This document shows, piece by piece, positions 17,592-25,522 of a stretch of DNA of 64,000 nucleotides (the first letter of the stretch is position 1; the number at the start of each line of letters is the position of its first letter). The notes beneath the pieces are model-generated. The model saw only the letters and a program-made list of their open reading frames with translations. It did not search any database and was not told the origin of the DNA. Source of the DNA: Paenibacillus rhizosphaerae (GTDB lineage: Bacteria > Bacillota > Bacilli > Paenibacillales > Paenibacillaceae). The position numbers and the translations under genes are program-made. The stretch spans positions 48,903-112,902 of the forward strand of contig NZ_JACHXJ010000008.1 of NCBI RefSeq assembly GCF_014192015.1. The letters run 5' to 3'.

Positions 17592-17927
17592 CGCCGCTAA
17601 CTCAACGGAATTGCGATAAATTCGCCGTATGTTATAGGGATTCAGACTTTTCACGGGAGGAAAGTGAGCATCCCATAAGATTTTTTGGCTACAATCCGGT
17701 TTAATCCGTTTTTTTATGAAATATGAAGGAAATTCATGGTTCGCCCGGCAAGCCAATGTTCGAAGATGTGCTGTATAATAATACTAAAGGTTGTTTAAAG
17801 AGGCCTCGAGCGTCCTTAACAATCGTCACCCGCCGTGTCCGGCGGAAATTTTTCTTGCGATTATAGAATTGAACCGTGCCGGAGCACATTCGTTCTGTAA
17901 TCATAAAAAAGAATTGAGGAGATTTTT
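17592..17927. other. 336-base gap with possible promoter and long leader
   Basis: No convincing gene lies here. TATAAT at 17774-17779 could be a minus-10 but lacks a good minus-35 at the usual distance. If used, it would give the next gene a leader of about 140 bases. Within that leader CCGCC-loop-GGCGG followed by AAATTTTT (about 17832-17856) could be a weak terminator or attenuator. A ribosome-binding site GAGGAG precedes 17928. Regulatory meaning is unproven. Confidence 0.35.
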
Positions 17928-18515
17928 ATGGCTCAGCGGTTAGCCACAGAGTATGTTAAAACTACTTTACAAATGACGGAGCAGCAATTGAACCAATTTT
18001 TGCATTCGGCGGAAAGCTGTCATGTACATCCTTATGTGAAAGTACTGGACGGTGGAGGACAAGAAATTGTGCTTGAAGACGAAAGCGGCGAGGCGGTTCA
18101 TCTCCCTCTGGAGCGTAAAGGTCCGTTATACATCTGTGAATTGTCTTGCCGCTTGGTGAACCCTCATCTGACAAACGCGGTCCGCAAACTGTTCGTCGCC
18201 TGCAAAGGAGACGGAATCGTCAATCGCATTTATCAAGGATTCACGATGATGTATTATTATGAAAAAGGCTCGGTTCGCAAAATTGCGGAAGTCACGACTT
18301 CCCAGAGTAAGCTGGTGTATGAATATAAGCATACGGCCGGTGAACTTCAGCGGATGTTCCAGCTCACCGCGGTCGAACAGGAAATATCCCGTTTGTACCA
18401 GGATATTAACTTTTGGCTGGATGAACGGAACAAAGCGGTGACCCCTGAACAGATTGCTGTTATTGACCAGAAACTGCGACTCACCACACATAAATGGTTT
18501 GCACTCGAGGCTTGA
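17928..18515 (+). CDS. Conserved-looking protein of unknown function, 195 residues
   Basis: I do not recognise a defined domain. The 195-residue protein is soluble, with no signal or membrane segment. It has a start of amphipathic helices (TLQMTEQQLNQFLHSAESC), a beta-rich middle with paired cysteines (YICELSCRL) and the striking YQGFTMMYYYEKGSVRKIAEV, and a charged helical C-terminus. It has a good GAGGAG ribosome-binding site, normal codon use and its own strong terminator, so it is a real single-gene unit. I recall similar short proteins in Paenibacillus genomes labelled as a non-ribosomal peptide synthetase module, but no adenylation, carrier or condensation motif is present here and that label should not be trusted. 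It lies upstream of speD. Confidence 0.8.
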   Translation: MAQRLATEYVKTTLQMTEQQLNQFLHSAESCHVHPYVKVLDGGGQEIVLEDESGEAVHLPLERKGPLYICELSCRLVNPHLTNAVRKLFVACKGDGIVNRIYQGFTMMYYYEKGSVRKIAEVTTSQSKLVYEYKHTAGELQRMFQLTAVEQEISRLYQDINFWLDERNKAVTPEQIAVIDQKLRLTTHKWFALEA

Positions 18516-18530
18516 GATGGCCTGGAGGAA

Positions 18531-18564
18531 AAAGAACCCTTCGATCACCGAAGGGTTCTTTTTA
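18531..18564 (+). terminator. Rho-independent terminator after the 195-residue unknown
   Basis: Stem AGAACCCTTCG with CGAAGGGTTCT around a five-base loop, then TTTTT. Begins 16 bases after the stop codon. Confidence 0.92.
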
Positions 18565-18647
18565 TGCCCTGAAATGCCCTCTAAAACGGGGCGGCTGACG
18601 CGGGGATGAAAGGCTAAAAATAAATATTTACAAAGGATAAAAAAGGG

Positions 18648-18676
18648 TTGCAATTCGGGCGGATAGATGTTATTTT
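18648..18676 (+). promoter_or_regulatory. Candidate promoter for speD
   Basis: TTGCAA (18648-18653) and TATTTT (18671-18676) are 17 bases apart, leaving a leader of about 140 bases before speD. I see no riboswitch fold I can name in that leader. The assignment is tentative. Confidence 0.4.
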
Positions 18677-18824
18677 TAATCTCGTTGAAAAGAATTATAT
18701 AGGAACCAGGATTCACTCAGGACATTGAATGTTGCGAGAGATTATTCCCTCGGGAAGTGAATGACGTAGGTCCTAGCGGATGAAATTTTCAAACATTTTA
18801 TTCCTAGGAAGGGGGAACCGAAGG

Positions 18825-19223
18825 ATGGAATATTCAACTTTCGGAAGACACGTTGCTGTTGACACTTGGGGTGTAGATTTTGACATGCTGAATGACGCGG
18901 AATTTCTGCAGGCTCAGATGGTTGAGGCAGCCGAAGCATGCGGTGCTACAGTCATGTCGGTACAATCCAAGCAGTTTGAACCACAGGGCGCTACAGTACT
19001 CGTATTGTTGTCAGAAAGTCACCTCTCGATCCACACGTATCCTGAGAGAGGATTCGCAGCGATCGACTGCTACACTTGCGGTGAGACGGTAGATCCACAG
19101 TTGGCCATTGATTACCTGGTATCCGTATTGAAACCTGAGAAAACTTACGCCAAGAAACTGGTGCGCGGTTTGGGTGAATTGACGGTAGAAACCCCTGAAC
19201 TGAAACAGACCGAGCCGGTGTAA
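18825..19223 (+). CDS. speD: S-adenosylmethionine decarboxylase proenzyme
   Basis: This 132-residue protein is the short prokaryotic class (B. subtilis SpeH type, also named SpeD). It decarboxylates S-adenosylmethionine to supply aminopropyl groups for spermidine. The proenzyme self-cleaves between Glu64 and Ser65 in LLSESHLSIHTYPE, turning Ser65 into the pyruvoyl cofactor. The following His and the CYTCGE cysteine are the expected catalytic residues. The start at 18825 follows GGAAGGGGG; the ATG at 18780 runs through it. A terminator follows. It is a single-gene unit here with no spermidine synthase beside it. Confidence 0.98.
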   Translation: MEYSTFGRHVAVDTWGVDFDMLNDAEFLQAQMVEAAEACGATVMSVQSKQFEPQGATVLVLLSESHLSIHTYPERGFAAIDCYTCGETVDPQLAIDYLVSVLKPEKTYAKKLVRGLGELTVETPELKQTEPV

Positions 19224-19253
19224 CTTCGCGGCACGAATAACGATAAGTAAATC

Positions 19254-19289
19254 ATAACCATGGACATCTCCATGGTTATTTGTTTTTTT
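19254..19289 (+). terminator. Rho-independent terminator after speD
   Basis: Stem ATAACCATGG with CCATGGTTAT, six-base loop, followed by a T-rich tail, 30 bases after the stop. Confidence 0.9.
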
Positions 19290-19342
19290 GGACTCCCATA
19301 CAATGAGTAGTAAGCTCGTTGAACAGGGAGGTTCGCTTAAGC

Positions 19343-19870
19343 GTGAGAAGGAGAAAACAGAGGGATTTGCTGTTTGTCGGTCTGCTGCTGGTACTGCTTG
19401 TCAGCCTTGTTTACCAAGGCTACCGGATGATGTGGCCACATACCGAAGGAGAGAATGCCGAAAGGATGCTGTTCGAGGTGGCGCAGTTTCAAATGCAGGT
19501 GCTGGGAACGTCCCTGGCGGATGCGACAGGCAGTTCGCGGACGGATGAGCTGAACGCCCTTAAGCTGGCGGCTTATTCGGCGTCGTATACTCACGACCGG
19601 CTGGCAAAAACATTTGGGGACGGTGCCGTGGACCCGCTTAAACCGGTCGGTGATCTGGTTAATGTAATCACAGAGTGGCAAATCGGCGGGAACCGCCTCC
19701 TCAGCGACGCGGAGAAGGACATGCTGCTCCGGTACAGCGAGTTGTATGCAGGTATCGCGCCTGTATACGAAAAGCTGATTAGCGAGGACGGGCACGTGAT
19801 CGCCTCGCAGGCGGGAGAGTTGAAGAAAATCGGCAAAGAACTCGCCAAAACACTGGAAGAAACGCAATAA
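19343..19870 (+). CDS. Membrane-anchored or secreted protein of unknown function
   Basis: I recognise no family. The ~175-residue product starts with basic residues (RRRKQRD) and a hydrophobic segment LLFVGLLLVLLVSLVYQGY, so it is anchored in the membrane with its body outside (positive-inside rule). The outer part is helical, with no cysteines or lipobox: SGKTEAD-type low hydrophobicity, and ends in a lysine-rich amphipathic helix. The start is uncertain. GTG at 19343 lies 11 bases after GGGAGG, while TTG at 19319 overlaps that ribosome-binding site. It sits alone between the speD terminator and the hemA promoter, and has no equivalent that I recall in the B. subtilis hem region. Confidence 0.7.
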   Translation: MRRRKQRDLLFVGLLLVLLVSLVYQGYRMMWPHTEGENAERMLFEVAQFQMQVLGTSLADATGSSRTDELNALKLAAYSASYTHDRLAKTFGDGAVDPLKPVGDLVNVITEWQIGGNRLLSDAEKDMLLRYSELYAGIAPVYEKLISEDGHVIASQAGELKKIGKELAKTLEETQ

Positions 19871-19963
19871 ATGAGGGTATAAAGCCCAGTGCTTTGTGAC
19901 ACAATAAATCACATGTAATTTCATAAACATTTCAAAAATAGTTCAGAGAGAGCAGGACAATTG

Positions 19964-19972
19964 TGATATAAT
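19964..19972 (+). promoter_or_regulatory. Extended minus-10 promoter for the hem operon
   Basis: TGATATAAT is a full extended minus-10 box, about 90 bases before hemA. No good minus-35 is visible at 17 bases, which such promoters can tolerate. The leader holds an A/T-rich stretch but no terminator-like hairpin that I trust. Confidence 0.5.
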
Positions 19973-20059
19973 GAACACGTTGTTAATGAACGTAACGTCA
20001 GAAAAAACGTCCTGAACTGGATTTTTTTTTGAAATGAAACATAGGCAGGTGAACACGTA

Positions 20060-21448
20060 ATGCACATCGTCGTTGTCGGATTAAACTATCGTACAGCGCC
20101 TGTAGAAGTGAGGGAACGTTTTACATTTGATCAAAGCGAACTTCCAAAGGCACTCAGCCAGCTGATGCTGACGAAAAGTGTAATGGAAGGCGTGATTGTG
20201 GCTACGTGCAACCGCACTGAAATATACGTGGTGGTGGACCGTCTTCATATGTGCGGATATTTCATCCGCAGCTTTGTGGAGCAATGGTTTGACATCCCAA
20301 GAGAAGAGTTTACGAAGCATTTATATATATATGAAGACGAGCAGGCCATTTCCCATTTGTTCCGGGTGACCTGCGGTCTGGACTCTATGGTGATCGGGGA
20401 GACGCAAATTTTGGGTCAGGTCCGCAGCGCCTTCCTGCAAAGCCAGGAGGAGAAAGCGACGGGTACCTGGTTCAACATGCTGTTCAAGCAGGCCGTGACC
20501 CTTGGTAAGAGAGCCCATTCGGAGACCTCCATCGGGGAAAGCGCAGTGTCTGTGAGCTACGCAGCCGTTGAACTGGGCAAACGGATTTTTGGCATGTTCA
20601 ACGACAAGAAGGTGCTCATTCTCGGTGCCGGCAAAATGAGCGAGCTGACCGTCAAGCACCTGTACGCGAACGGAGCCGAAGAGGTAATCGTCGCCAACCG
20701 GACCCTGGCACGTGCGGAAGAGCTGGCCAGCAAGTTTCAAGGTACGCCGTGCACGATGGAACAGGCGATTGCCCGGCTTCACGAAGTGGACATCCTGATC
20801 AGCTCGACAGGTGCCAAGGATTACGTCCTTACGCCGGCGCAGGTCAGCGAGAGTATGAAGAAGCGGCAATCCCGGCCGCTGTTTATGATTGATATTGCGG
20901 TGCCGCGGGACATTGATCCGGCTATCGCTGAGATCAGCAACGTATTCCTGTATGACATTGACGATCTGGAAGGAATCGTTGAGAGCAACCTCGAAATGCG
21001 CCGGACGGAAGCCGCGAAGATCGAAGTGATGATCGAAGAGGAGAAGACGGCGTTCTATCAATGGCTCAAGACGCTCGGTATCCGGCCGGCGATCCGTGCG
21101 CTTCAGGAGAAGTCCACGGCGATTCATGAAGAGACGCTGGAAAGCCTGTTTAACAAGCTGCCTGAACTGAACGACCATCAGCGCAAGGTCATCCGCCGGT
21201 TGACCAAGAGCATCGTCAATCAGATGATGCACGATCCGATCAACCGTTTGAAGGAAATGGCGGGCGGCAAGGAAGGCACCGAGGCACTTGAGTTTTTCAC
21301 ACACATATTTGCTTTGGAAGAGGACATGAATGCGTCCGGTCATGGCAGCAGCGTCATGGAGAAATCCGGCAAGGTCCCGCAAGGGATCAGCAAGAACCCA
21401 TCGGACATGAAGCTGTCCAAGGTTTCTTTGACTCCTGCAAGCCTGTAA
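20060..21448 (+). CDS. hemA: Glutamyl-tRNA reductase
   Basis: This 462-residue protein makes glutamate-1-semialdehyde from glutamyl-tRNA, the first committed step of C5-pathway heme synthesis. The catalytic nucleophile is Cys50 in VATCNRTEIY, the NADPH-binding Rossmann motif is LILGAGKMSE, and a C-terminal dimerisation domain follows. The N-terminus MHIVVVGLNYRTAPVEVRE is typical. It opens the operon hemA-hemX-sirC-hemC-cobA/hemD-hemB-hemL. About 40 residues after the dimerisation domain (with HGSSVMEKSGKVPQG) are variable. In B. subtilis HemA level is controlled by heme and HemX; HemX is next here too. Confidence 0.99.
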   Translation: MHIVVVGLNYRTAPVEVRERFTFDQSELPKALSQLMLTKSVMEGVIVATCNRTEIYVVVDRLHMCGYFIRSFVEQWFDIPREEFTKHLYIYEDEQAISHLFRVTCGLDSMVIGETQILGQVRSAFLQSQEEKATGTWFNMLFKQAVTLGKRAHSETSIGESAVSVSYAAVELGKRIFGMFNDKKVLILGAGKMSELTVKHLYANGAEEVIVANRTLARAEELASKFQGTPCTMEQAIARLHEVDILISSTGAKDYVLTPAQVSESMKKRQSRPLFMIDIAVPRDIDPAIAEISNVFLYDIDDLEGIVESNLEMRRTEAAKIEVMIEEEKTAFYQWLKTLGIRPAIRALQEKSTAIHEETLESLFNKLPELNDHQRKVIRRLTKSIVNQMMHDPINRLKEMAGGKEGTEALEFFTHIFALEEDMNASGHGSSVMEKSGKVPQGISKNPSDMKLSKVSLTPASL

Positions 21449-21468
21449 GCCGGTAGGGGGAGTTGACA

Positions 21469-22290
21469 TTGCTCACTGGTTTTTACGATGCCGGCATTTA
21501 TATCTACGCCCTGAGCCTTCTGTTTTTTATCTCGGATTGCATACGACGCAATCAGGGGGCAAAGCGGATGGGTACAGGGCTTCTTGTTGTAGTTGGCGTT
21601 TTGCAGGGAGGCGCGCTTCTGATCAGAGCGTGGCAGGAGAGCATGCTGCCGATCTTTACCCCGTTCGATTTTTTGCTCTTATTTTCATTTAGTATCGTCA
21701 TCGCCGCACTGATCCTGAACTGGGTGCAGCGGTCGGAATTTGCCGTCCTGCTGCTCAGCATCATCGGATTCAGCGCCATGGTGCTCAACCGTTTATGGTT
21801 TGCGGCCGGGAATAACCCGCTGCGTCATTGGGAGACGGTACACGGCCTGCTCATTCTGCATATCACGCTTGCCAACCTAAGCTTCGCCGTATACACCATT
21901 GCCGCCGTATTTGCCGGCATGTATTTGTTTCTTCACAGAAGGTTGAAAGGGAAAAAATGGAGCGACACCGTCCGCCGGCTGCCGAGTCTTGAGCTGATGG
22001 ACAAGTATACGTACTTGCTCGCATCGATCGGAACCCCGCTCTTATCCGTTTCGTTTATCGTCGCGGTGCTGTCGCTCATTTCCGAAGGCAAGCTCAGCCT
22101 GTTGCTGGACTTGAAAGTAGTGGCCACGCTTGCCGGACTGGCCATTTATTATTTTTTTCTGATCCGTAAACATTCCAAACAGCATTCCGGTCAAGTGATG
22201 GCCCAGTGGATTCTGATCGGATATGCGTTTATTATATTAATTTTCGTACTGAATTCGTGGTCCGATTTTCACCGTTGGACAGGAGAGTGA
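21469..22290 (+). CDS. hemX: HemX-like integral membrane protein (CcsA/cytochrome c assembly fold)
   Basis: This ~273-residue protein has eight predicted hydrophobic helices and the CcsA/HemX architecture, including the tryptophan-containing loop region HWETVHGLLILHITLANLS. In B. subtilis HemX lowers the amount of HemA. The start is a TTG. The one at 21469 lies about six bases after GGGGGAG, whereas the TTG at 21463 abuts it, so 21469 is preferred. Its stop overlaps the next frame, indicating tight operon coupling between hemA and the siroheme gene. Confidence 0.92.
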   Translation: MLTGFYDAGIYIYALSLLFFISDCIRRNQGAKRMGTGLLVVVGVLQGGALLIRAWQESMLPIFTPFDFLLLFSFSIVIAALILNWVQRSEFAVLLLSIIGFSAMVLNRLWFAAGNNPLRHWETVHGLLILHITLANLSFAVYTIAAVFAGMYLFLHRRLKGKKWSDTVRRLPSLELMDKYTYLLASIGTPLLSVSFIVAVLSLISEGKLSLLLDLKVVATLAGLAIYYFFLIRKHSKQHSGQVMAQWILIGYAFIILIFVLNSWSDFHRWTGE

Positions 22291-22295
22291 GGCCT

Positions 22296-22946
22296 TTGGC
22301 GGTATATTTGCCCGTAATGCTGGATTGCGAGGGACGCTGCTGCACCGTGGTGGGCGGCGGGACTGTGGCCGAAAGAAAGGTAAACTCCCTGCTTACGGCC
22401 TCGGCCGATGTCACGGTGATCAGTCCGGAAGTGACGCAAGGGCTGCGGCTGCTTGCCATGGAAGGCCGGATCCGCTGGATTTCCCGCGAGTACGCGGCGG
22501 GAGATTTGGCGGGGGCCTTTTTGGTCTATGCGGCAACCTCCTCGCCTGCCGTGAATGGTGCCGTGATCGACGAAGCAGAACAGACGGGCGTGCTGGCAAA
22601 TGCGGCCGGCGGCAGCCGGACGGGTTCATTTATCAGCCCAAGTGTGCTTCGCCGGGGCAGACTGCTGATCGCTGTGTCCACATCGGGCGCGGGACCGGCG
22701 CTGGCCGCAGACATTTGCGACAGGCTGGAGGAAGAATATGGCCCCGAATACGAGGAATATCTCGAATGGATGTACCGGATGCGCAGCGGCATCAAGAGGC
22801 AGGTTACGCGCCCGGAAACCCGGCAAAGATTATTAATGAAAGCGGCAGAGCTTGAGGTGCTGGATGAAATCCGCAAGGGCACGTTTGAGCCGTGGGATAC
22901 GGAACAAATCAAGCAATGGATAGCGAACAACCAGGAGGAATCATGA
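22296..22946 (+). CDS. Precorrin-2 dehydrogenase (siroheme synthase N-terminal domain type)
   Basis: This ~216-residue protein matches the N-terminal part of CysG/Met8p (SirC/YlnF type). It begins with a Rossmann NAD site CCTVVGGGTVAERK, has the dimer segment with FLVYAATSSPAVN, and the pattern RTGSFISPSVLRRGRLLIAVSTSGAGPALA. It oxidises precorrin-2 to sirohydrochlorin and may or may not insert iron. TTG at 22296, eight bases after GGAGAG, is the best start; GTG at 22287 overlaps the hemX stop but leaves no spacing. It ends in an ATGA overlap with hemC. B. subtilis has no such gene inside hemAXCDBL, so siroheme and heme synthesis are co-transcribed here. Confidence 0.9.
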   Translation: MAVYLPVMLDCEGRCCTVVGGGTVAERKVNSLLTASADVTVISPEVTQGLRLLAMEGRIRWISREYAAGDLAGAFLVYAATSSPAVNGAVIDEAEQTGVLANAAGGSRTGSFISPSVLRRGRLLIAVSTSGAGPALAADICDRLEEEYGPEYEEYLEWMYRMRSGIKRQVTRPETRQRLLMKAAELEVLDEIRKGTFEPWDTEQIKQWIANNQEES

Positions 22947-23902
22947 TGCGGACAATCGTAGTAGGCAGCAGACAAAGCGCACTGGCATTAACGCAGACAG
23001 GGCAGGTCATCGACCAGCTGAAGCAGCTGTGCGCGGAACACGGGTTTGATTTTCAATTCGAAGTGAAAAAGATCGTCACGAAAGGTGACCGCATTTTGGA
23101 TGTGACGTTGTCCAAGGTTGGCGGGAAAGGTTTGTTCGTTAAAGAAATCGAGCAGGCCATGCTGGACGGCGAGATCGACATGGCCGTGCACAGCATGAAG
23201 GACATGCCTTCGGTTCTGCCCGAGGGTCTGATGAACGGTGCGGTGCCCCGCCGCGTCGATCCGAGGGACTGCCTTATTTCCCTCCAAGGGAAAAGCATTG
23301 ACGAGCTTCCGCGGGGAGCGAAAGTGGGAACGAGCAGCCTGCGCCGCTCCAGCCAGCTGAAGGCCCACCGGCCGGACCTGGAATTGGAGCCGGTTCGCGG
23401 TAATATTGACTCGCGCCTGCGCAAGCTGGAGACGGAAGGCTTCCAGGCGATCATTCTCGCCGCTGCGGGGCTGTACCGCATGGGCTGGGAGGATAAAATC
23501 AGCTCGTACATTCCGGTGGAGACCTGCCTGCCGGCTGTTGGCCAAGGAGCACTCGGCATCGAATGCCGGGAAGATGATGCGGATCTGCGCAGACTTCTTG
23601 ATTTATATAACGACAAGGAATCGGAGTTGACCGTGGCTGCCGAGCGCAAGTTTCTCGCCGTATTAAACGGCGGCTGTCAGGTGCCGATCGGGGCCCACGC
23701 CGTACTAGTTCCATCCGAAACGGAGCATTCCCAAGAGACTCCGCCCGTTATACAATTAACGGGAATGGTAGGATCTCCTGAAGGGGACGTCATATTAAAA
23801 GAAACGCTGACCGGAACGGATCCGTTGAGGCTTGGGGAAGACGTTGCCAACAAGCTGATTGCCCAGGGAGCCGAGAGAATTCTGGAACAGACCAGGGAGT
23901 AG
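22943..23902 (+). CDS. hemC: Porphobilinogen deaminase (hydroxymethylbilane synthase)
   Basis: This 319-residue enzyme polymerises four porphobilinogens into hydroxymethylbilane. The N-terminus IVVGSRQSALALTQT and the loops HSMKDMPS and GTSSLRRSSQL are typical. The cysteine that carries the dipyrromethane cofactor is in LNGGCQVPIGAH. Two adjacent ATG codons (22943 and 22946) both follow AGGAGG; the first overlaps the stop of the preceding gene as ATGA. The next gene supplies uroporphyrinogen III synthase, the partner that closes the ring. Confidence 0.99.
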   Translation: MMRTIVVGSRQSALALTQTGQVIDQLKQLCAEHGFDFQFEVKKIVTKGDRILDVTLSKVGGKGLFVKEIEQAMLDGEIDMAVHSMKDMPSVLPEGLMNGAVPRRVDPRDCLISLQGKSIDELPRGAKVGTSSLRRSSQLKAHRPDLELEPVRGNIDSRLRKLETEGFQAIILAAAGLYRMGWEDKISSYIPVETCLPAVGQGALGIECREDDADLRRLLDLYNDKESELTVAAERKFLAVLNGGCQVPIGAHAVLVPSETEHSQETPPVIQLTGMVGSPEGDVILKETLTGTDPLRLGEDVANKLIAQGAERILEQTRE

Positions 23903-23913
23903 GGGATGAGAAC

Positions 23914-25467
23914 ATGGCGGGAAGAGTATTTTTGGTGGGAGCCGGGCCCGGGCATGCCAAATTAATTACGGTAAAAGGGCTGGAGTGCCTGCAAAAGGCG
24001 GATGTCGTCGTCTATGACCGCCTGGCAGGGCCGCAGCTGCTGCATTCACTCAAGCCGGGAACGGAAAAAATTTACGTCGGCAAGCTCCCGGACCGCCATA
24101 CGATGAAGCAGGAAGAGATCAACCAGCTGCTGGTGGACCTCGCCCTGCAGGGCAAAACGGTCGTGCGGCTGAAGGGCGGCGATCCGACGATATTCGGGCG
24201 CGTGGGTGAGGAAGCCGAACTGCTGAAGCGTAACGGCATTCCTTATGAAATCGTGCCGGGCATTACGGCGGCAATCGGCGTCCCGGCGTACGCGGGCATT
24301 CCGGTGACCCATCGTGATTTGGCTTCTTCCTTGTCCATCATCACCGGGCATGAAAGCCCGGACAAGCTGGACCGGATGATCGAATGGGACAAGGTCACGA
24401 ACGCGACCGGAACGCTGGTCTTTATGATGGGTGTGGCCAAGATCGGTTATATCGCCGAGCAGCTGATCCGCCATGGACGCAAACCCGACACGCCGGTGGC
24501 CTTGATCCGGTGGGGAACACGGGCGGAGCAAGCGGTGCTCGCCGGGACGCTCACCGACATCGCGGAGAAAGTGAAGCAGGCGGACTTTCAGCCGCCGGCC
24601 GTTATCGTTGTCGGCGATGTCGTGCGGCAGCGCGAGCAGCTCAAATGGGCGGAGTCGCTGCCGCTGTTCGGCAGACGGATCCTGGTCACCCGCTCCCGAG
24701 CCCAGGCAAGCGATCTGGTCAACCGGATCGAGGAGCTCGGCGGGGAGCCTTACGAATTTCCGGTGATCGAGACGGTGTATCCGGAAGAACCCGAGCTAAA
24801 GCAGGGCCTCCGGGACGCCTTCGACCGGCTCGGTGAGTACGACTGGGTGTTCTTCACCAGCACCAACGGCGTCGACTACTTTTTCCGCCATTTGCAGGAG
24901 CAGGGAAAGGACATTAGGGAGCTGCACCGGGCGCGGATCGCGGCAGTCGGCCCGGCCACGGCCGAGGCGCTCGGCCAGCGGGGCATCATCCCCGTGGAGC
25001 TGCCGGACCGCTTCCAGCAGGAGGGACTGATCGAGTCGCTGGGCAGCCAGCTGCTTGCCGGCCAGAAGGTCTTCCTTCCGCGCGGGGATCTGGCACGAAA
25101 CTGGCTTCCTGATAAGCTCGCCGAGTTGGGGCTTGAGGTCACCAGCGCGGTGATGTACCAGACGATCGCCGGGCGGGAGGACGATCCCGAATTGATCCGG
25201 CTGCTGGAAGAGGGCGGGATTCATGCCGTAACGTTCACCAGCTCGTCGACGGTGAACAATCTGCTTTCGATTTTGAAACGGATGGGAGTTCAGGACCCGG
25301 CGGCGCTGCTGAAGGACGTGGAAGTTGCATGTATCGGAGAAATTACGGCGAAGACAGCCCGTGACGCAGGACTTGAAGTAGGCATAATTGCCGAAGAAGC
25401 GACGCTGGACAGCCTTGTACGCTCGCTGTGCCTGTGGAACGCGGAAGCTGCGGCCGCTTCAGAATAG
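23914..25467 (+). CDS. hemD: Fused uroporphyrinogen-III C-methyltransferase and uroporphyrinogen-III synthase
   Basis: This 517-residue protein is a natural CobA-HemD fusion. Residues ~1-245 are SUMT: VFLVGAGPGHAKLIT, VVRLKGGDPTIFGRVGEE and GITAAIGVPAYAGIPVTHR are S-adenosylmethionine methyltransferase motifs. Residues ~255-505 are HemD, beginning RRILVTRSRAQASDLVNRIE and including the FTSTNGVDYFF and FTSSSTVNNLL segments. One chain thus closes the ring to uroporphyrinogen III and methylates it to precorrin-2, feeding the dehydrogenase encoded two genes upstream. CobA-HemD fusions are known in Firmicutes and clostridia; B. subtilis has separate hemD. Confidence 0.97.
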   Translation: MAGRVFLVGAGPGHAKLITVKGLECLQKADVVVYDRLAGPQLLHSLKPGTEKIYVGKLPDRHTMKQEEINQLLVDLALQGKTVVRLKGGDPTIFGRVGEEAELLKRNGIPYEIVPGITAAIGVPAYAGIPVTHRDLASSLSIITGHESPDKLDRMIEWDKVTNATGTLVFMMGVAKIGYIAEQLIRHGRKPDTPVALIRWGTRAEQAVLAGTLTDIAEKVKQADFQPPAVIVVGDVVRQREQLKWAESLPLFGRRILVTRSRAQASDLVNRIEELGGEPYEFPVIETVYPEEPELKQGLRDAFDRLGEYDWVFFTSTNGVDYFFRHLQEQGKDIRELHRARIAAVGPATAEALGQRGIIPVELPDRFQQEGLIESLGSQLLAGQKVFLPRGDLARNWLPDKLAELGLEVTSAVMYQTIAGREDDPELIRLLEEGGIHAVTFTSSSTVNNLLSILKRMGVQDPAALLKDVEVACIGEITAKTARDAGLEVGIIAEEATLDSLVRSLCLWNAEAAAASE

Positions 25468-25522
25468 AAGAGTCTAGGTTGGCCATGACTCGTCAATATC
25501 TACTAACAGGAGGTTTACAGCT

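Noticed and set aside
17928..18515. Possible non-ribosomal peptide synthetase fragment
   Set aside because: The product is too short and has none of the adenylation, carrier-protein or condensation motifs; no biosynthetic genes are nearby.
19895..19913. TGTGA-N9-TCACA palindrome upstream of hemA, considered as an Fnr, Crp or Rex site
   Set aside because: Fnr and Crp sites have a 6-base spacer and Rex sites a different arm arrangement; with 9 bases it fits none, and it is ~50 bases upstream of the likely promoter. Probably chance.
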